Shown: positions 34,771-48,526 of the stretch, piece after piece
Layout: each line of letters begins with the position of its first letter
How positions within the stretch are numbered: position 1 is the first letter of the stretch
Source: Torreya grandis
Lineage: Eukaryota; Streptophyta; Pinopsida; Cupressales; Taxaceae
DNA: 64,000 nt
Reading direction: 5' to 3'
Assembly: GCA_037957365.1 (NCBI GenBank)
Contig: JARHVA010000639.1
Coordinates: 1,511,001 to 1,575,000 of the forward strand
Translations under genes and position numbers: made by a program
The notes under the pieces: model-generated
Seen by the model: the letters and a program-made list of their open reading frames with translations, nothing else
Told to the model about the DNA's origin: nothing
Databases searched by the model: none

Positions 34771-37700
34771 CCCCTTGATATTTTACAACTGATAAGTCAT
34801 CATAGATGCATTTCAATAAGGTATGATTTCTATCGATCCCAATCAACACTTGTGGGAGGTGGAATGTCAATATAATGTCTAGGTTCGTTGGTGTTAATGG
34901 CATGTGGAATGGTAATGGAATGGGAAGAGGAAATACAATCCTAATAGAAGATACTAGGAGAACTTGTGTAACAATTGAAGTAATCATCCTCAAAAGCTAT
35001 GAAAATATCACAAATTTATTCAAATTGATCTACGAGGCATGTTTAACCAATATTGTAATATACATAAATGTATTCTGATTATGAAGCTGAGTCTAACCCA
35101 AGGGATTGAATCTGATGTTGAGACTGATGTTTATTATACTTTTGATGATAAATCTGATACTGGTTCAAGAATAGAACCTAGGTTTAATGTTGATTATTCA
35201 TCTAGTGTGGTTGATACTATAATGATGTTTTATTGAATGTTTGGTACTGGATAAGTAACGGTCTGTGATGGCATAATGGGCTCCATAGATATTGTTTTTT
35301 CAAAGTGAGAAAACAAGTTAGTTATACAAGTTTTGGAATACAATATGTAATGATAAAAGAGAAAGCAATAAATTCAAATTAATTGTTAACTAATTCTTCA
35401 TCCTAAGTGTTAGTTATAATGAAATTTAATTTTAATGTGATAGGAATTTAGTTGTAAGAAAGAACTAAAAATCAATCTAAGGCTGATTCAAGAAGTTTGG
35501 ACTAAAAGGGATCTATATTGGTGATGGTATTGGTTCTTACCCTCTCACTTCATAATCTCACAATGATAAGGGTCTTAGGTGCTTTTCTAATATATACCAT
35601 CAACCATGTATTTATACCTAGCTAAAAAACTAAGTTGGCTTCCCCCTTGGTGATGAAATCCAAGTAGGTAGGCCTTGGGAAGACAAATGTTTTATGTTTT
35701 TTTACTATAAATTGATTTGGAAGTGTGTGCAAAATAGAAAAATAGTGTGATTAAAATGGTAATTTGAAAAACCACCTATTTAATTTTTGTTTTTAACTCT
35801 AAGCATGAAAGTAACTAAAAAGGAAAGGTGAATTAATTATTAGTAAAAAGAGGTTAATTCCTTGATTATGAAAAGTGCAGATTTAGCTCAAGAGATATTG
35901 TGTGAAAATAATGCATAACATATTTGATTGGGTCACTAATATTTATAGAAGTAATATCTAGAATAACATAGTCAAATAGGTTGACTATATATTCAAGATA
36001 GAAGACAAGCTACAAAATTGTGTCGAATAGGTCAACCCAATTGACTGTCGGGCTACAATTTTATAGATTGTAAACTTGTGAAAATAGTACTAAAAATGAA
36101 AATTTGAAAAGACAAAGAAGGGAAGAATGAACCTTTATGGGATTGAATATGTTTGGATTACAAAATTTTATGCCATGATGTTCAAATGTTGATTCAAAAA
36201 TTCTTCTAACAAATTCGATTAGTTTGATAGAATTTGTAAAACTTGTGTGCTATAAAATAAATTGAGAATAGATTCGATTGGCTTGACTATGTTTACAGAC
36301 ATGTATGCTAAAATAAGATATTATGAAAAGAGTTGATTGGTTTGACTATGTGTGTAATTTTGGAAATGAAAAATAATACTATGTCAAAATAATTGATCCA
36401 TTAACTTGTATTTAGAGAATACTTGAACATACAAAATGGAGTTATTTTGGAGAGACTTTGTGTTAAACATGTGCACATAAGGTTAGAACTATACCAAATA
36501 GTTCAATCCAATACTATATAAAATAGAAATATATATTATGATGAAAAAATGAAAGAATGAAAGAAAACTTACAAGGGTTTAATTCATGTCAAATTCACCA
36601 GAATGTATGCAAAGGGAAATACAATTGATCTATTAATCAATCCTTGGTTAGAAAAGATAAATCATACTTACACTTATGATTGTTGATACATTAGATATTC
36701 AAAGTCATTACCAAGATGGATCTACTAGACTTAACCAATAGCTCTCTTACCATAATAACATTACTAGAAAGGGTTCCAAAGCCTCTAATCAAGAAACACT
36801 ATGCAATAAACCTATCTAGGTCCTATGTTTTTATATCCACAAAGTAAATTAATATCTAATATAGTGACCACTAAATATTTTCACATAAAGTGGGGGTAAT
36901 AAACATGAAAATTAAACATGCATAAAATATCTATACTCACATTAATGTATAGGGAATCCTAATGCATGGGAGATAAGTACAATGCTAATCTATCTACTCC
37001 TATAAAAGAGGAACAAATTTAGGAATAATTAACTTTGAAGACAAACCTAATGATCCTCAATCCCTCCCTTGGCCAAGGTTCTTTGCAAGAAGTTGTTGTG
37101 GTATGTAAAGATAATAAGGATAAGTCATCTCTAAGCTACATGACTTCTCTATACATCTAAAAAATGTCTCAACAAGATAAGATTCGTATCTCCAAATAAA
37201 GTATTGAAACTCTAAGCTCTGATCCTCAAGTATATGGTGGATAAGAAAATGCACAATATATTCTTCTTCTTCTTATATTCTTTCTAAATGAAAAAAATGG
37301 ATCCATATATATAGCTTAATCTAAATCTAAACCTTTTTGAAAGATTAGTCGACAAGGTCGACCTAATCGAATATATATCATTATTGATAAAAAATAATTA
37401 GGTCTTGGTATTAGTTGGCTAGGGTCTGACCTAGACCCTTAACATGTTTTATCAATTTGAATATAAGGTTGATGGGGTCGACAGTGTAATGTAAACCATC
37501 AAGAAAATGTTTTAGGCTTAGGAAGGATATAGTGAAGGTGGTAAAACCTTGGAAGAGTATGATAGAGAGGATATAAGGCTTAGGGAAGTCTCTAAGAGAT
37601 GGTTGTGTAAATAGAAAGTGGTAGTATAGGGGACAACAATCTTTCAAAACACCAATGGTCTGCCCAAACCTTTCTTGGTACACCCTTTAAGGCATACACT

Positions 37701-37782
37701 TAGAGAGATTGTGACTCAATAGGTTCCTACAAGAGAAAAACCATCAGTAATTGATAAAGTTTGAAAATATTATGTGTATACA
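34771..37782. other. Unassigned repeat-derived region with LTR-like segments
   Basis: No gene is recognised. Minus-strand TATA-like words occur at about 35605-35620 (GGTATAAATACATGG) and near 37297-37309 (CTATATATATGG). Both lie in contexts like plant LTR promoters. At 37782 the minus strand begins TGTATACACATA exactly where homology to the gag of the neighbouring element stops, so a minus-strand LTR may begin here. I could not find a paired copy. Short words such as GTCGAC and GGTTTGACTATG recur between 35970 and 37485. Confidence 0.35.
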
Positions 37783-37789
37783 CAATATA

Positions 37790-39106
37790 CACTTAGGTGC
37801 CACAAAAATATGTGGTAAAGGATAGGATAAGATATTTTGATCTAATTGAGTATGTAGTAATGTATGTGAGTCAAGTGTTTGACTAGGTTTCAAATCAACT
37901 TGTTACAAGTGCAACACCTTATTCTCTAAATCTAAAACATGTTCCATAAGGGTTTGTGCATTTGGAATAGAATGTGTCCTAACTGAAGGTGGAATAACAA
38001 GTGGATGAGTATGGATTGGGATATTGATCTTCTAAATCCCTTGGGTTTCCTACATAGTATATTTTGGTATAAAATTTGTATTTAGTGATGTAGAGAGATA
38101 AAAGGAACATATAGCAATAGATGTCACAAATGTATTTTTATGCAAACACCTATCTTACGAAGGCCATAAAGTTTGATATAGGAACCCATTTTACCTCTCA
38201 TTTTCATTAAAAATAATATATTAAAGATAATAATTTAGCCATAACTAGATTTAGCTAGTTGGGGTCAATTTTCATATATTTTGAGGGCCATAGGTGAACA
38301 TCTAAGGGTCAAAATTACATTCTAGTAGTTTATGTTAAATTTAGTTTTATAAATCAAATATATTTGTGACCAAACATGAATTTGATTTTAAAGTCACCAA
38401 TTAGTGAGGGTTTTTTGTGCAAGGAATAAGTGTAATTTTTTATGCAGGTTTGAGCTTACATGTAAAAGTTACTGAAAATAGTAGGGTTAGTTAACTCTAG
38501 GTAGTTATTTATTTTAGATTTAATTTTTCATGTCAACTCCAATTTGAAGTGGAAATTTATTTAAATAATCTTATGTAATGATTTTATTTTATTCACGAAT
38601 AATCAATTAATATTAGTGTTTACAAAATTTTAAGTAAATTATGCCTATTAATATTTTGCTTTGTTAGTTTCTAGTTTCACCATATTAAATATGCTTGAAC
38701 TTTTGATTTCTAAAAGAGTTTTAAAAATATTATGATAATCATGAATTTTTTCATGAATTATTTTTCAAAAATTCTTAATAACTTGCACTTTATTAGATTC
38801 TAATTTCTCATCATTTATAGGTGGAACTACATTTTGGTGCTCATCTTGAGAGTCAGTGTTATCCTAACTATATTACTTATGTTTAGAACTATTGTCATGT
38901 ACTACTACATATTTAGTTTATTGATTATTATCTAGAGATCCTAATATACTCTTATTTTTATCCATTTTATGTCTCTTATCAAAATAAATATGAGTATGCT
39001 CAACTTGAGTACCGCTCAGTCTAGCACTTCTTCTACAAGGGGTAGAAACAACTTTCTTAGATTGCATAAAATGTGAAATTGAAACTTTAAATATTTTTGT
39101 TACCAA
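37790..39106 (-). pseudogene. gag N-terminal part of element X
   Basis: The minus-strand segment 39106-38918 begins with a methionine and contains KKVVSTPCRRSARLSGTQV. This matches KKFVSTSLRITTRLSSVQV in element Y near 50521. A second block of similarity near 38130-37790 (LDLENKVLHL and DLKPSQTLDSHTLLHTQ) matches Y near 50800-51050. Between the blocks X has extra sequence relative to Y. The protein stops at the junction at about 37785. This is the variable N-terminal region of gag; the conserved gag core is lost. Confidence 0.6.
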
Positions 39107-39229
39107 ATAATTTACTAATTATGAAAACCCTAATAAAATAATTATAAATAATAAAAATATGTAAATAAACCTTAGTAACATGAATGGTTAGGTTTTTACA
39201 ATATTCAACAATAAATAGGTTCACCAATA

Positions 39230-39907
39230 TGTTTTATTAAAATTTGGAAAGAGGTTAATATAATAAATACAAACTATTGAGTAAATCAAAATACATAATA
39301 TATATAATAATCACACATAAAATAATTACAACTTACTATTTGTAGAAATTTTTTAGAAGGGTAAAGTGCTAAAAGACAAATGATGTAGCTGGTACTCAGT
39401 CTGTAGGACTGAAAAAATGATTGTGAAATTGATTATGAAGTTATATGAGGTTATTTTAAATTATGAATAGGGATCCATAATATCCTAATAAAATTCAAAT
39501 TTTTTGGGACTTAGTCAGATCATGTTAATGTCTATAGGTTATGGCTTCATCTTTTAGGTTTTTTATCTTAGTATAAGTTCTAAAAAATGTGCCTTCACTT
39601 ATAGGTCACGTGTATCTATTAAGATATATTAGATTCACCACATGAGACATTGTATCTTCTTACTCTAAACCCTAGCTCAATTATAAGAGGGGGAAAATAC
39701 TATAAAATAGGGATAACATGGAATGGACTGGGGTTGTGGTTGACCTCAACCCCATGTGTGTTGAGTGTTTCCTACATACCAATTCTCCAATGAGGGTTCA
39801 AAATACATTTAGCTATCCCATGCTATTATGGTGTGTATATTATTAGTGAAAGTTTATATGTTGGTGCAATCATAGTTTTGTTATGTGTTAAACAAATGAA
39901 TTATGAT
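39230..39907 (-). repeat. 5' LTR of element X, inner part
   Basis: The reverse complement aligns with about the last 680 bp of the Y LTRs. Shared features include ACCATAATAGCATG, GGTATGTAGG and GGGGTTGAGGTC. Confidence 0.75.
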
Positions 39908-40998
39908 TGTCAACTCAATCTAGTACTCGATAAATTATTCACCAGGAAATCCTTGTGATATGATTATTTTGGAAATTTATAGTTTGGTTGTTGTGGTTTG
40001 ATTATGAAGACAAATTAACAACACAATACACAAGCAACAATAAAAAAGGTACAAATAATTTACACAATAATAGAATGAAATAAACAACTATATTATTGGA
40101 ATTACATGTGTACAATCTCACACAAAAGATAAAATTGACTTACATTGAGTTTTACCACATCCATATGGACTCCACTCACTAGCCTTTTTGATAGCCTTTC
40201 TAGGATAAACTTAAACTTCACATAATGTAATAGATTACTTCACACTCTAATCCTAGTACTCTCCTTATTTTTGTCTTCCTTACTATCTCTTTACATATGC
40301 TTATATTCTACATATGGCTCATAGCATCTCCATGTGTCAATGTGTTATATTTGATGTGTGAGAGGGAGGGTATGCCTCATTTTATAAAATCTAAAAGCCT
40401 TCCACCTCATTTCAAGAGATGAGAATAATCTATAACAAATCTTAGGTAGAATGGCGTAACCCACTAAATAGAATCCCCACCTAACCACCTACTAGTAGAC
40501 TTTCATAATATTTCCTAGACTTTTCTTAACAATAGAGAAAATATTTCCCACACTTTTCATAAATATAAACAAAATATTTACTAGACTTCACCTAATTTTA
40601 TTTAAACTACTCATATAATTAGACCAAATATTTCCAAAATATTTATGACATCACTCTTTTAAAATCATTATAAATATAATACTATTTATTTGGGACCATC
40701 TTGACCCTAGTAACCTATTTACCATGAACTTAATAATTTAACATGACTATGACCATTTAAAAAAATACTTACTTTTTACCATGGACCATCATTTTCACAA
40801 TATTCTCTAATGTAATTTTACCATTACCATGGAATATTTAATTTTTAATTTATGGAATCCATGGTGTGCATCATTATTCCTTGGTAGGTGATAATGAATT
40901 ATAGTATATGTTACTACCAATTACAGCTTAAATCAAATTATTTATAATATTTAAACTAATGAGAATTTAATTTTGGAGATAAAATTTTAGTGTTGACA
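39908..40998 (-). repeat. 3' LTR of the nested gag-only element
   Basis: It aligns with 43563-44627 along its length, including CTCGATAAATTATTCACCA near one end and CATGGTGTGCATCATTATTC near the other. By eye the pair is roughly 80-85% identical. Confidence 0.85.
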
Positions 40999-41013
40999 TC
41001 GTCCACCTCCTTA

Positions 41014-42189
41014 GATTCTACTTTGTCCTCAGAGTAGACTATCATGATCAATCCTAAAGGTAGTGCAGGTGGAAATGGACCCATGATTTTAATTACCCAC
41101 TTTTCAAATGGACCAAGTGGAAAAATATGAAATTATGGTGCTGAATAAATCTTATGGCTCCCATGTGATTGAAAAATATCATGTCTTACAATAATTGAAA
41201 TTTTTTGGCCAATGATAACCCACATCAAGGATTTTTCATGTTTTTAGATACCTTGAAAAATGAATTTCACATTTACCATCATTAAATTATTTAATCAAAT
41301 CCTTTCATGTATCATGATTGATTACTCTCTTGTATTTTCCATTAGAACCTACCTGATACAAGTCTCCAGGTGCAATAGAATACTAAAAACTTGCTTGGTT
41401 GATATCCCTCTTTATCTTTATAATATCACCATCAAGAAACTTGAATTCATTCAAATAATTTCATATATTTGTATACTCACTTATAATTACATCAATGTCT
41501 AGTAAATATGCATCTAAAAAAAATTCTCCATCACAAGATGAACCCATACCATCATAGGCTCAAGAAAATTCATTTACATTGACATTTTTCTTCCCTAGCC
41601 TATCTTCAATGTCAAATTCATTAGAATTGCTCATTTTCCTACTTGAAAATTAACATCATTTAACCCATATAATGTGCTAATAGGTTCTATGTCACATTTT
41701 TTTAAAGTTCCAACAAGAAAATCAATAAATGAATCACCATTTAAAGATTATATATGTCATTTTTATCTTCAAAATATTCTTCAATAATTTTTTTGTCTGC
41801 AATAATGAGCGAAGTTGGAAGTATGTCCATGATCAATACATCCACATCACCCTCTTCATCCTTAGTGTCTACTTCAAAAGTGTTGGAATAGTCTGATTAT
41901 ATTGAGGCTTTACTACCATCATCACCAATTTTAACAGGATCCTCATTGGCATTATCGAGAGTTTCATTTTTCTTTCTTGAAACTTTATTAAATTATTATA
42001 CCATATCAAATTGTTTTAATAATACATCCACCACCAATACATCATCTTTATTATCTTCACCATCTATTTCTATTACATTTTATTTACAATTTTCAATAAT
42101 CAAATCTAGTAGATTTATTTCTACCTCTTTTCCTTTATCTTTGGATGTAATATAAGATTCTATATTTTGAAAATTAGACTTTAATGTCC
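41014..42189 (-). other. Region of the nested element after gag, no pol
   Basis: About 1.2 kb between the broken zinc knuckle and the 3' polypurine tract. I see no retropepsin, RT, RNase H or integrase motif in any minus-strand frame. The open frames on the plus strand (41260-41502, 41946-42155) are chance. Confidence 0.5.
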
Positions 42190-42960
42190 CTTTTATCTAC
42201 ACTCAAATAATAAAATTTCATTAAAATATCTTCTTGAACCACTATCTCCTCCTTGGGAGTGTTGGTAGCCTAACTTGTTACCTTGAAGAAGACTTATAAC
42301 TAACTGACCCATTTTCTTTATTAAATCATCACCCTCACTTAGTGTAACATAAGAGAGAGAAGTGGCCATTTTTAATGGTTGTGATGCTTGGGCCAAATGC
42401 ATTTGTGAAACTTCAACCTTGATATAAAAATCTTTTGGTTCTTCATCCATGATTTGTTATTATCTTATAATGATGTCCTTTGCTAGATCAAAGTTATTTG
42501 GTCGATCGTACTTCACCTATTATCTAATTTTTGGCTTCATCCCTTGGATGAATCTATTTCACAATAGGTTTTCCACACTAGTCACTAGGCCTTTATCCAA
42601 TTCTTAGTTTAATATTTTAATTTGTAGCTTTCTTCTCAACTATAAAACACATACATGGTAATCCATTCTATTCCATTTTTCTCTTTGGGCAAACTTTATG
42701 ATGTCTATCATGGGATCTAATTTTTTTTCACACACCAAATTATTCAAGATCCCATGAATTTTTAACATTATCATTTAATGTCTCAAAACATATAAGTGTT
42801 TAACCATCTAAAAACATGGGAATAAACTCTTCCCATTATTTCCTTCTTATAAGCCCATTACAAACACAAGATCTTTCAAATTCTTGAATGAAGGAAAGAG
42901 AATTTTCATTAGATCAGGCTAAAAAAATGGTCCTCCTTTATCAAGATAGTATCCCTTGCC
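42190..42960 (-). pseudogene. gag of the nested gag-only element
   Basis: The minus-strand frames read RFIQGMKPKIR followed, after two stops, by VKYDRPNNFDLAKDI. This is the C-terminal end of a Ty3-type Retrotrans_gag domain (the FxxGLKPEIR-like motif). The open segment 42450-42193 follows (MDEEPKDFYIKVEVSQMHLA) and ends with FECR, a stop and KGH, which looks like a broken zinc knuckle. Upstream, near 42930-42700, fragments of the gag core are spread over several frames. Beyond the knuckle to the 3' LTR the minus strand is Asp/Ile-rich and not recognisable; no pol is present. Confidence 0.65.
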
Positions 42961-43562
42961 AAAAATAAAAATTTCAACTTTAAATCCAATCCAAGAAAAT
43001 CCAACCCAAGTGTTTAACATTATAGCTTATATGGTAAACTAACCATAATAATTTATTGAACCAATAATACAAGATGATAAGATAATCCTCCCCACCCCCT
43101 CCCCACTTATTTTCTATTTTCTATTTTTCCTTCTATTTTAAAACAATGGTGAATAGGAGAATGACCATATTGAAAACTAAAATTACCATAATAAAACTAG
43201 ATTTACTATGGTAAATGTTATTCATGGTTAAAAAAATGATATGATTGTAGTAAAAATTGATATGATTGTGGCAAATATTGAATTTATTGTAGTAAACACC
43301 ATTCACTATAAAAATTGAAATGATTATGGTAAAAAATTAATTTACCATGGTAAACATGTTTCACAAAATAAATTATAATGATAATTGTGAAATTGAGTGA
43401 AAAATAGGAATGGTTAAGAGAAATTACCATAGTAAGGCTAGACTAAATATAGGAAACTCTCATGGTAAGAACAAGGTTACTACAATAATTTCCATACATC
43501 AAATTTCAACACAAATTGAAGGCTACCACCACCAAGGAATGATGCTAGAAACATAACCAAAA

Positions 43563-44627
43563 TGTCAACTCAATCTATCACTCGATAAATTATTCACCAA
43601 GAACTCCTTGTGCTATGATTGGTTTGGCAACACACAGCTTGGTTGTGGTGGTTTGAGTCTAGAGACAACTCAACAACATAATATATAGGTAATAATAAAA
43701 AAATTACAAATAAACTACATAATAATATAATGAAATAAATAAATATATAAATGGAATTATGTGTGTATAATCTCACCCAAATGGTGAATTTGGCTTCCAC
43801 CAAGTGTTACCACCTCCACATAGACTCCACTTATTAGCCTTTCTGATAAACTTCAAGTTCACACAACCTAATAGCTTCTTTCAAACTCTAACTATAGGAT
43901 TATCCTTCTTGTTCTCTTCCTTATTGCCTCTTTGTGTATGCCTTCTTATACCTATGACTCTTAGCATATCCATGTGGCAATGTCTAACATTTGATGTGTG
44001 AGAGGGAGGGTATGACTCATTTTATAAAATCTCAAGGTCTTCCACATGATTTCAAGTTGATACAATAATCCTCTCTAACTAATATTAGGTACGAGGTCAT
44101 AACCCACTAAATAGAATCCCCACCTAACCACCTAATATTAGACTTACCTAATATTTCCTATAATTTTCATAATGATAGAAAAATATTTCCCACACTTTTC
44201 ATAATAATAGACAAAATATTTCTTATAATTCACCTAATTTTTCCTAGAATTATCATAAAAATAGACTAAATATTTATGATGTCACTCTTTCAGAATCATT
44301 ACAAATAAAATATTATTTATTTTGGACCACCTTGAACCTATAACCTATTTACCATACATTAATATTTTAACATTATTATGACCATTTATGAAAATATTTA
44401 CTTTTTAACATGAACCATCATTTTCAAAATATTCATTAAAGAAATTTTAATATTACCATAGAATATTTAATTTTTACTTTGAAACATTCCATGGTGTGCA
44501 TCATTATTCCTTAGTAGACACTTTAACTTCTAGTAAACTCTACTGCTAATTACACCTTACATCAAATTATTTACAAGATTTACATTAATGAGAATCAAAT
44601 TTTGGAGGAAACTTTTTAGTGTTGACA
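43563..44627 (-). repeat. 5' LTR of the nested gag-only element
   Basis: Partner of 39908-40998. On the minus strand it is followed by TTTTGGTTATG, a poor primer-site candidate. Confidence 0.85.
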
Positions 44628-45178
44628 TGACCTTATTGTTGTATTTAGACTTAGCTTAGGGGTTCTTCGGATATGTGGATTCATAATTGGGAAGAATAGA
44701 CACTTTCTTCTCAATGTGTATTTAGTTAATATCTGGTATTTGTAATAAATGGAAGCCTCTCTAAAAAATGGGTAAAAATGTGATTATATAGTCGACCTTT
44801 TGGAGAAATTTTAAAATTGTGCTTGTGATGTGTGGAATGAACCATTGTGATGTATTTTAATTTTGGTAAAATATATGTTAATTGGTAGGAAGATGAAACT
44901 AGTGGATTCAAACATGATTGTCTTAAAATCATGGTTCCATTTGAGGAGCAAAGATAATCAAAATAAAAGTATGAATCAATCAAGTAATGAATCTAGGATT
45001 TTTGGAATGAGAAATATAAAAAATTATTATTAGATTTGCCTTAAGAAAGAGGGTCATCTACATAGAAATAAAGGAATATCAATTTGAAATGGTTGAATTG
45101 ATCATTAATTAAATGTGCATAATGAGTGGTCACAAGTGTATTATTTTAGCTTTAATTTTTTTTATTTTAGTGTCTACA
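44628..45178 (-). repeat. 5' LTR of element X, outer part
   Basis: The reverse complement starts TGTAGACAC and matches the first 550 bp or so of the Y LTR, for example CCAATTATGAATCCACATAT. It was separated from 39230-39907 by the nested insertion. Confidence 0.75.
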
Positions 45179-47701
45179 TCAAGAAACCACTGAGGTAGCA
45201 TTGAAATAACCATATTCCACATGCTTGGAATTATACTTCCACATAATTTTGAGAGGTGTGGATGGAATAATTGAGGTTTTTAAACCTTCTCTCCCATAGA
45301 TTTGATAATGCAACTACTATAGTCTAATACCATCATTTGACACAAGGGAAATGATGAGAGATGAATACATAGTGGTAATGTATCAATATGAAATAATTCA
45401 TGTTTTCCTCTAGGCTTCTCATTTGATGTGATTTCTATTGAAATAATCCTCTATGTGAATATGTCTTAGTGAAGCTTTCATTTTTAAATGTTTTGATGAG
45501 ATGTTGTATATATAAGTTGATCTAGGATAAATTACGAATTCTATCTAACTTTATAAATATTAAAATGTTATGTTAAAGGTGCATAATCAAAAAAATGTGT
45601 AAATATACCTAAAAGGATGAATGGACAAATGTGTATAGTGAGAAAGTGTTTCCTAGATAGACTCAAACATTATACAAATTTATCTTGAATATGAGTCGAG
45701 CTCTATTTTAAAGGTAGGTTTGGCTAACAAGTGGGTATTAGTCCAAATGTCTTAACATATATATTTTTTTAAGTGTTAAGGTTATTTTTAGGTTCAATAT
45801 ACCATATATATACATATTTAGGGCTCATATTATTACATAAATAGGATTAAATTTAAAACCTATCCCACTATGGTAAATTAGGTAAAAGACATTGGAAATA
45901 AGGATCTTGTATATAATTTAGGTGTTTATATAATTACCCAAATTTGACATAGGTATGTGAATGAGATGCATCAAATTATAAATATAAATATATTGAAACA
46001 CATATTTTCACTTACCTATGGAAGGATGAAGGTATATTTAATCACACATGAACTAAGCTTACATCCATAATGTTTACTTGATGTACCTAAACCAAATTCC
46101 AAATGTTACAGGTAGTCAAATGCTCATGATATCTTTTTAATATTTTTAAAATTTGAATATGAATTTGAAAATAAAGATTTTGAATGAATACACCTACTTA
46201 TTACCACTTCAAATTTTGCACCAAAAATACTTTTGATAGGTGTTGAAACATAGCCAAAACTTCCCTAGAGGTCCTCAACACCCAATTAGAATTTTGATAG
46301 GTGTCAAAACATATACAAAACCACTATGGGAGTTAATAATGTCAAACCCACTTCTTGATCAATAAATTAGATAAATTGTATTCATTCATTTATATATTGA
46401 AAAATGATTTAAAAAATGCAGTGATATATGCCCCTTTTTTATATGAGGGATGAAGTCCCTATGCTAAAATAATTCATCTCAAAATAAAAAAGATAAATGC
46501 CTCATATATTGGGAAATATAATTTAGATGAAGCATGTAAAAATAATAAAAACATATGTAATTTAAAAATTTACACCATCAAATCTGCCATTATGAATTAT
46601 GCATCCATCATCAAAATGCTACATGAAGGATTGAGGAAGAGGAAAGAAAAGGATTCCTAAGAATGTCATAGAAAAAGAACAAGGGTGAAGAAGAAGAAAT
46701 AGGTGGATAAATCATATATGATGTAGGAGGTGTATTTTGAAACATAACTTCAAATTTTGAAGAAAAATGGGAGGTTTTTGTGATCCTAAATGATCTTTCA
46801 AGAAAATAGTTCTCTATTTGGCTAAAATTTGTGATTTTTGTACCCTTATTGATGTTATGCTAACTGGGTGCTTATTTCATACTAATGTTTTGTTGTTCTT
46901 ACACCCATGTGGTTTTTGGTTGGAATGCTTTTAGTCTATTATATGTTTTTGGTGTTGCCCTATTTAATCTTACCTTAGTGTTGTACAAGGTTATGAGCCA
47001 TTTCTAAACCCATATTTTTACAAATAATTAAAAAAAAAAAAAAACACCATCATAATTTTTTAAAATTTTAAATATTATGAAGAATTGAATTAGTATATAG
47101 TTATGACACATATAATCATATAAATTGAAATATAACATATGAAATATCATTTCATGTCAAAAATAATGCATCAAGGTATGATGCCCCCTTTGGAAAATTA
47201 AAATGGGTAACAAGTATGATCCCCTTAAATCTCACAAACATGCACCTACATGGGATAAATAAAGAAACAATAACACACACATGTGGCATGCACCCATATA
47301 TGCATGGAAGAAACCATGGAAAAATAGGAATCACATAATTATATATAAATATAGATAGATAATCATGACATAAATCATGGGAATAGTCATAGTATAGTAA
47401 TAGAGTGCACTCAAGTTAGGACCACACAATACTAGTGACCATACCCAAGTTAGTAACAAGATAAGATAGTGAGAATATAAATAATAAAAAAATAACAATA
47501 CATGACAATAATAGGATTATCTATGGACAAGGATGCACAAAAAATAAAGCACATGTACATACAATAATTCATTCATGTACATAAGTAAATCTAACCATGT
47601 AACAATCACAATGTAGATTACACATGTGACATAAGCTATACATACTAGAAGGATATGTATTAATCAATGTAATCTAACTCAATATGATAAATTAAAAAAA
47701 A

Positions 47702-47702
<1 letters not shown>

Positions 47703-47736
<34 letters not shown>
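47703..47736. repeat. (TA)n microsatellite
   Basis: About 17 TA units. Confidence 0.95.
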
Positions 47737-47738
<2 letters not shown>

Positions 47739-48497
47739 GTGAAAAAATATATTGAAATGGAAATGTCCCCAAGCTAGGACACTGTCAATGAAATTTCCCC
47801 TCCAAGATGTGCGTGCATTATGTGAAATATAGTATCATGTAAGCTATGAATTTGGAGAGCATGAAATCAATACAGTATTGTTAAAGGAATGTGTAAAACA
47901 TGGATAATGAAAAATTATAGCATAGATAAACTTATAACATGTATAAATAGATAGTTTTTAGTTTTATTGTATTTCGTAATGTTTTTGCTTTTCTACATTT
48001 TTACAATGTTTTTTAATTTCATTTTTTTCCCATGTATATAAATTTTTATATCTTCAATTTTTACATGTTTATGCAATTTTATTATAATTATATCAGCTAT
48101 GTATGTATCGATCATGATAAGCATAGTATGATAAAATGCATTAGTATTGTATTGATTATCATGATCTACCATTTTAATAATGAAATCCAAATATGTGATA
48201 TATGCCAAAATGGTATAATAAAAGTGAAATGTCATGACCATCTGATATAGTTGACTATGTGGAAAGTTCAAATATTAACTAACTTATAAATTAAGTATAA
48301 TATGTACATGGGTAAAATATCATGCCTACCAATGTATAAATTCTCAAATATAGTAAATTATGGAAAAAACGAGGAATTTTTAATAACCAATCATATGTTA
48401 ATGTACATGCACAAAATATAGAATATAAATTTGGGACCATGAATTTCTCATGTATATAATAAATATGTGTCAAGTAAATTACACCATAGGCATAATT

Positions 48498-48526
48498 TGT
48501 GTGTGTGTGTGTGTATGTGTGCGCAT
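48498..48526. repeat. (GT)n microsatellite
   Basis: An interrupted GT run. The open frame across it on the minus strand is a repeat artefact. Confidence 0.9.

Larger units (their letters stand above)
39908..44627 (-). mobile_element. Gag-only LTR element nested in the LTR of X
   Basis: LTRs at 39908-40998 (1091 bp) and 43563-44627 (1065 bp) share the ends TGTCAAC and GTTGACA. The internal region is 2.56 kb. The minus strand has a polypurine tract (TAAGGAGGTGGACGA, 40999-41013) abutting the left LTR, so the right LTR is the 5' one. Only gag is readable (minus, about 42960-42190); there is no protease, RT or integrase. Flanks TGAT (39904-39907) and TGAC (44628-44631) may be a decayed 4-bp target duplication. 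Closing this gap rejoins the LTR of element X, which confirms the nesting. Confidence 0.82.
37783..45178 (-). mobile_element. Broken Ty3-type element X: 5' LTR, leader, gag start
   Basis: On the minus strand a 5' LTR begins TGTAGACACTAAAA at 45178. It is split by the inserted element 39908-44627 and resumes to end at 39230 (about 1229 bp in total). Homology with element Y (49101-56585) continues through the LTR end into the leader and gag down to about 37785, so this is a 5' LTR with internal sequence and not a solo LTR. Everything downstream is missing or replaced by unrelated sequence. Its orientation is opposite to Y. Confidence 0.75.

Noticed and set aside
34733..34993. 86-codon minus-strand open frame
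   Set aside because: It overlaps the end of the 57-bp tandem repeat and has no recognisable motif.
35039..35236. Acidic open frame with YYTFDDKSDTGSR
   Set aside because: The DTG triplet is not in a retropepsin context, there is no flanking hydrophobic pattern, and no relatives are seen nearby.
38918..39106. Basic, Arg-rich small protein that looks like a possible host gene
   Set aside because: The same sequence occurs at the start of gag in element Y (near 50521), right after the LTR and leader, so it is retrotransposon gag.
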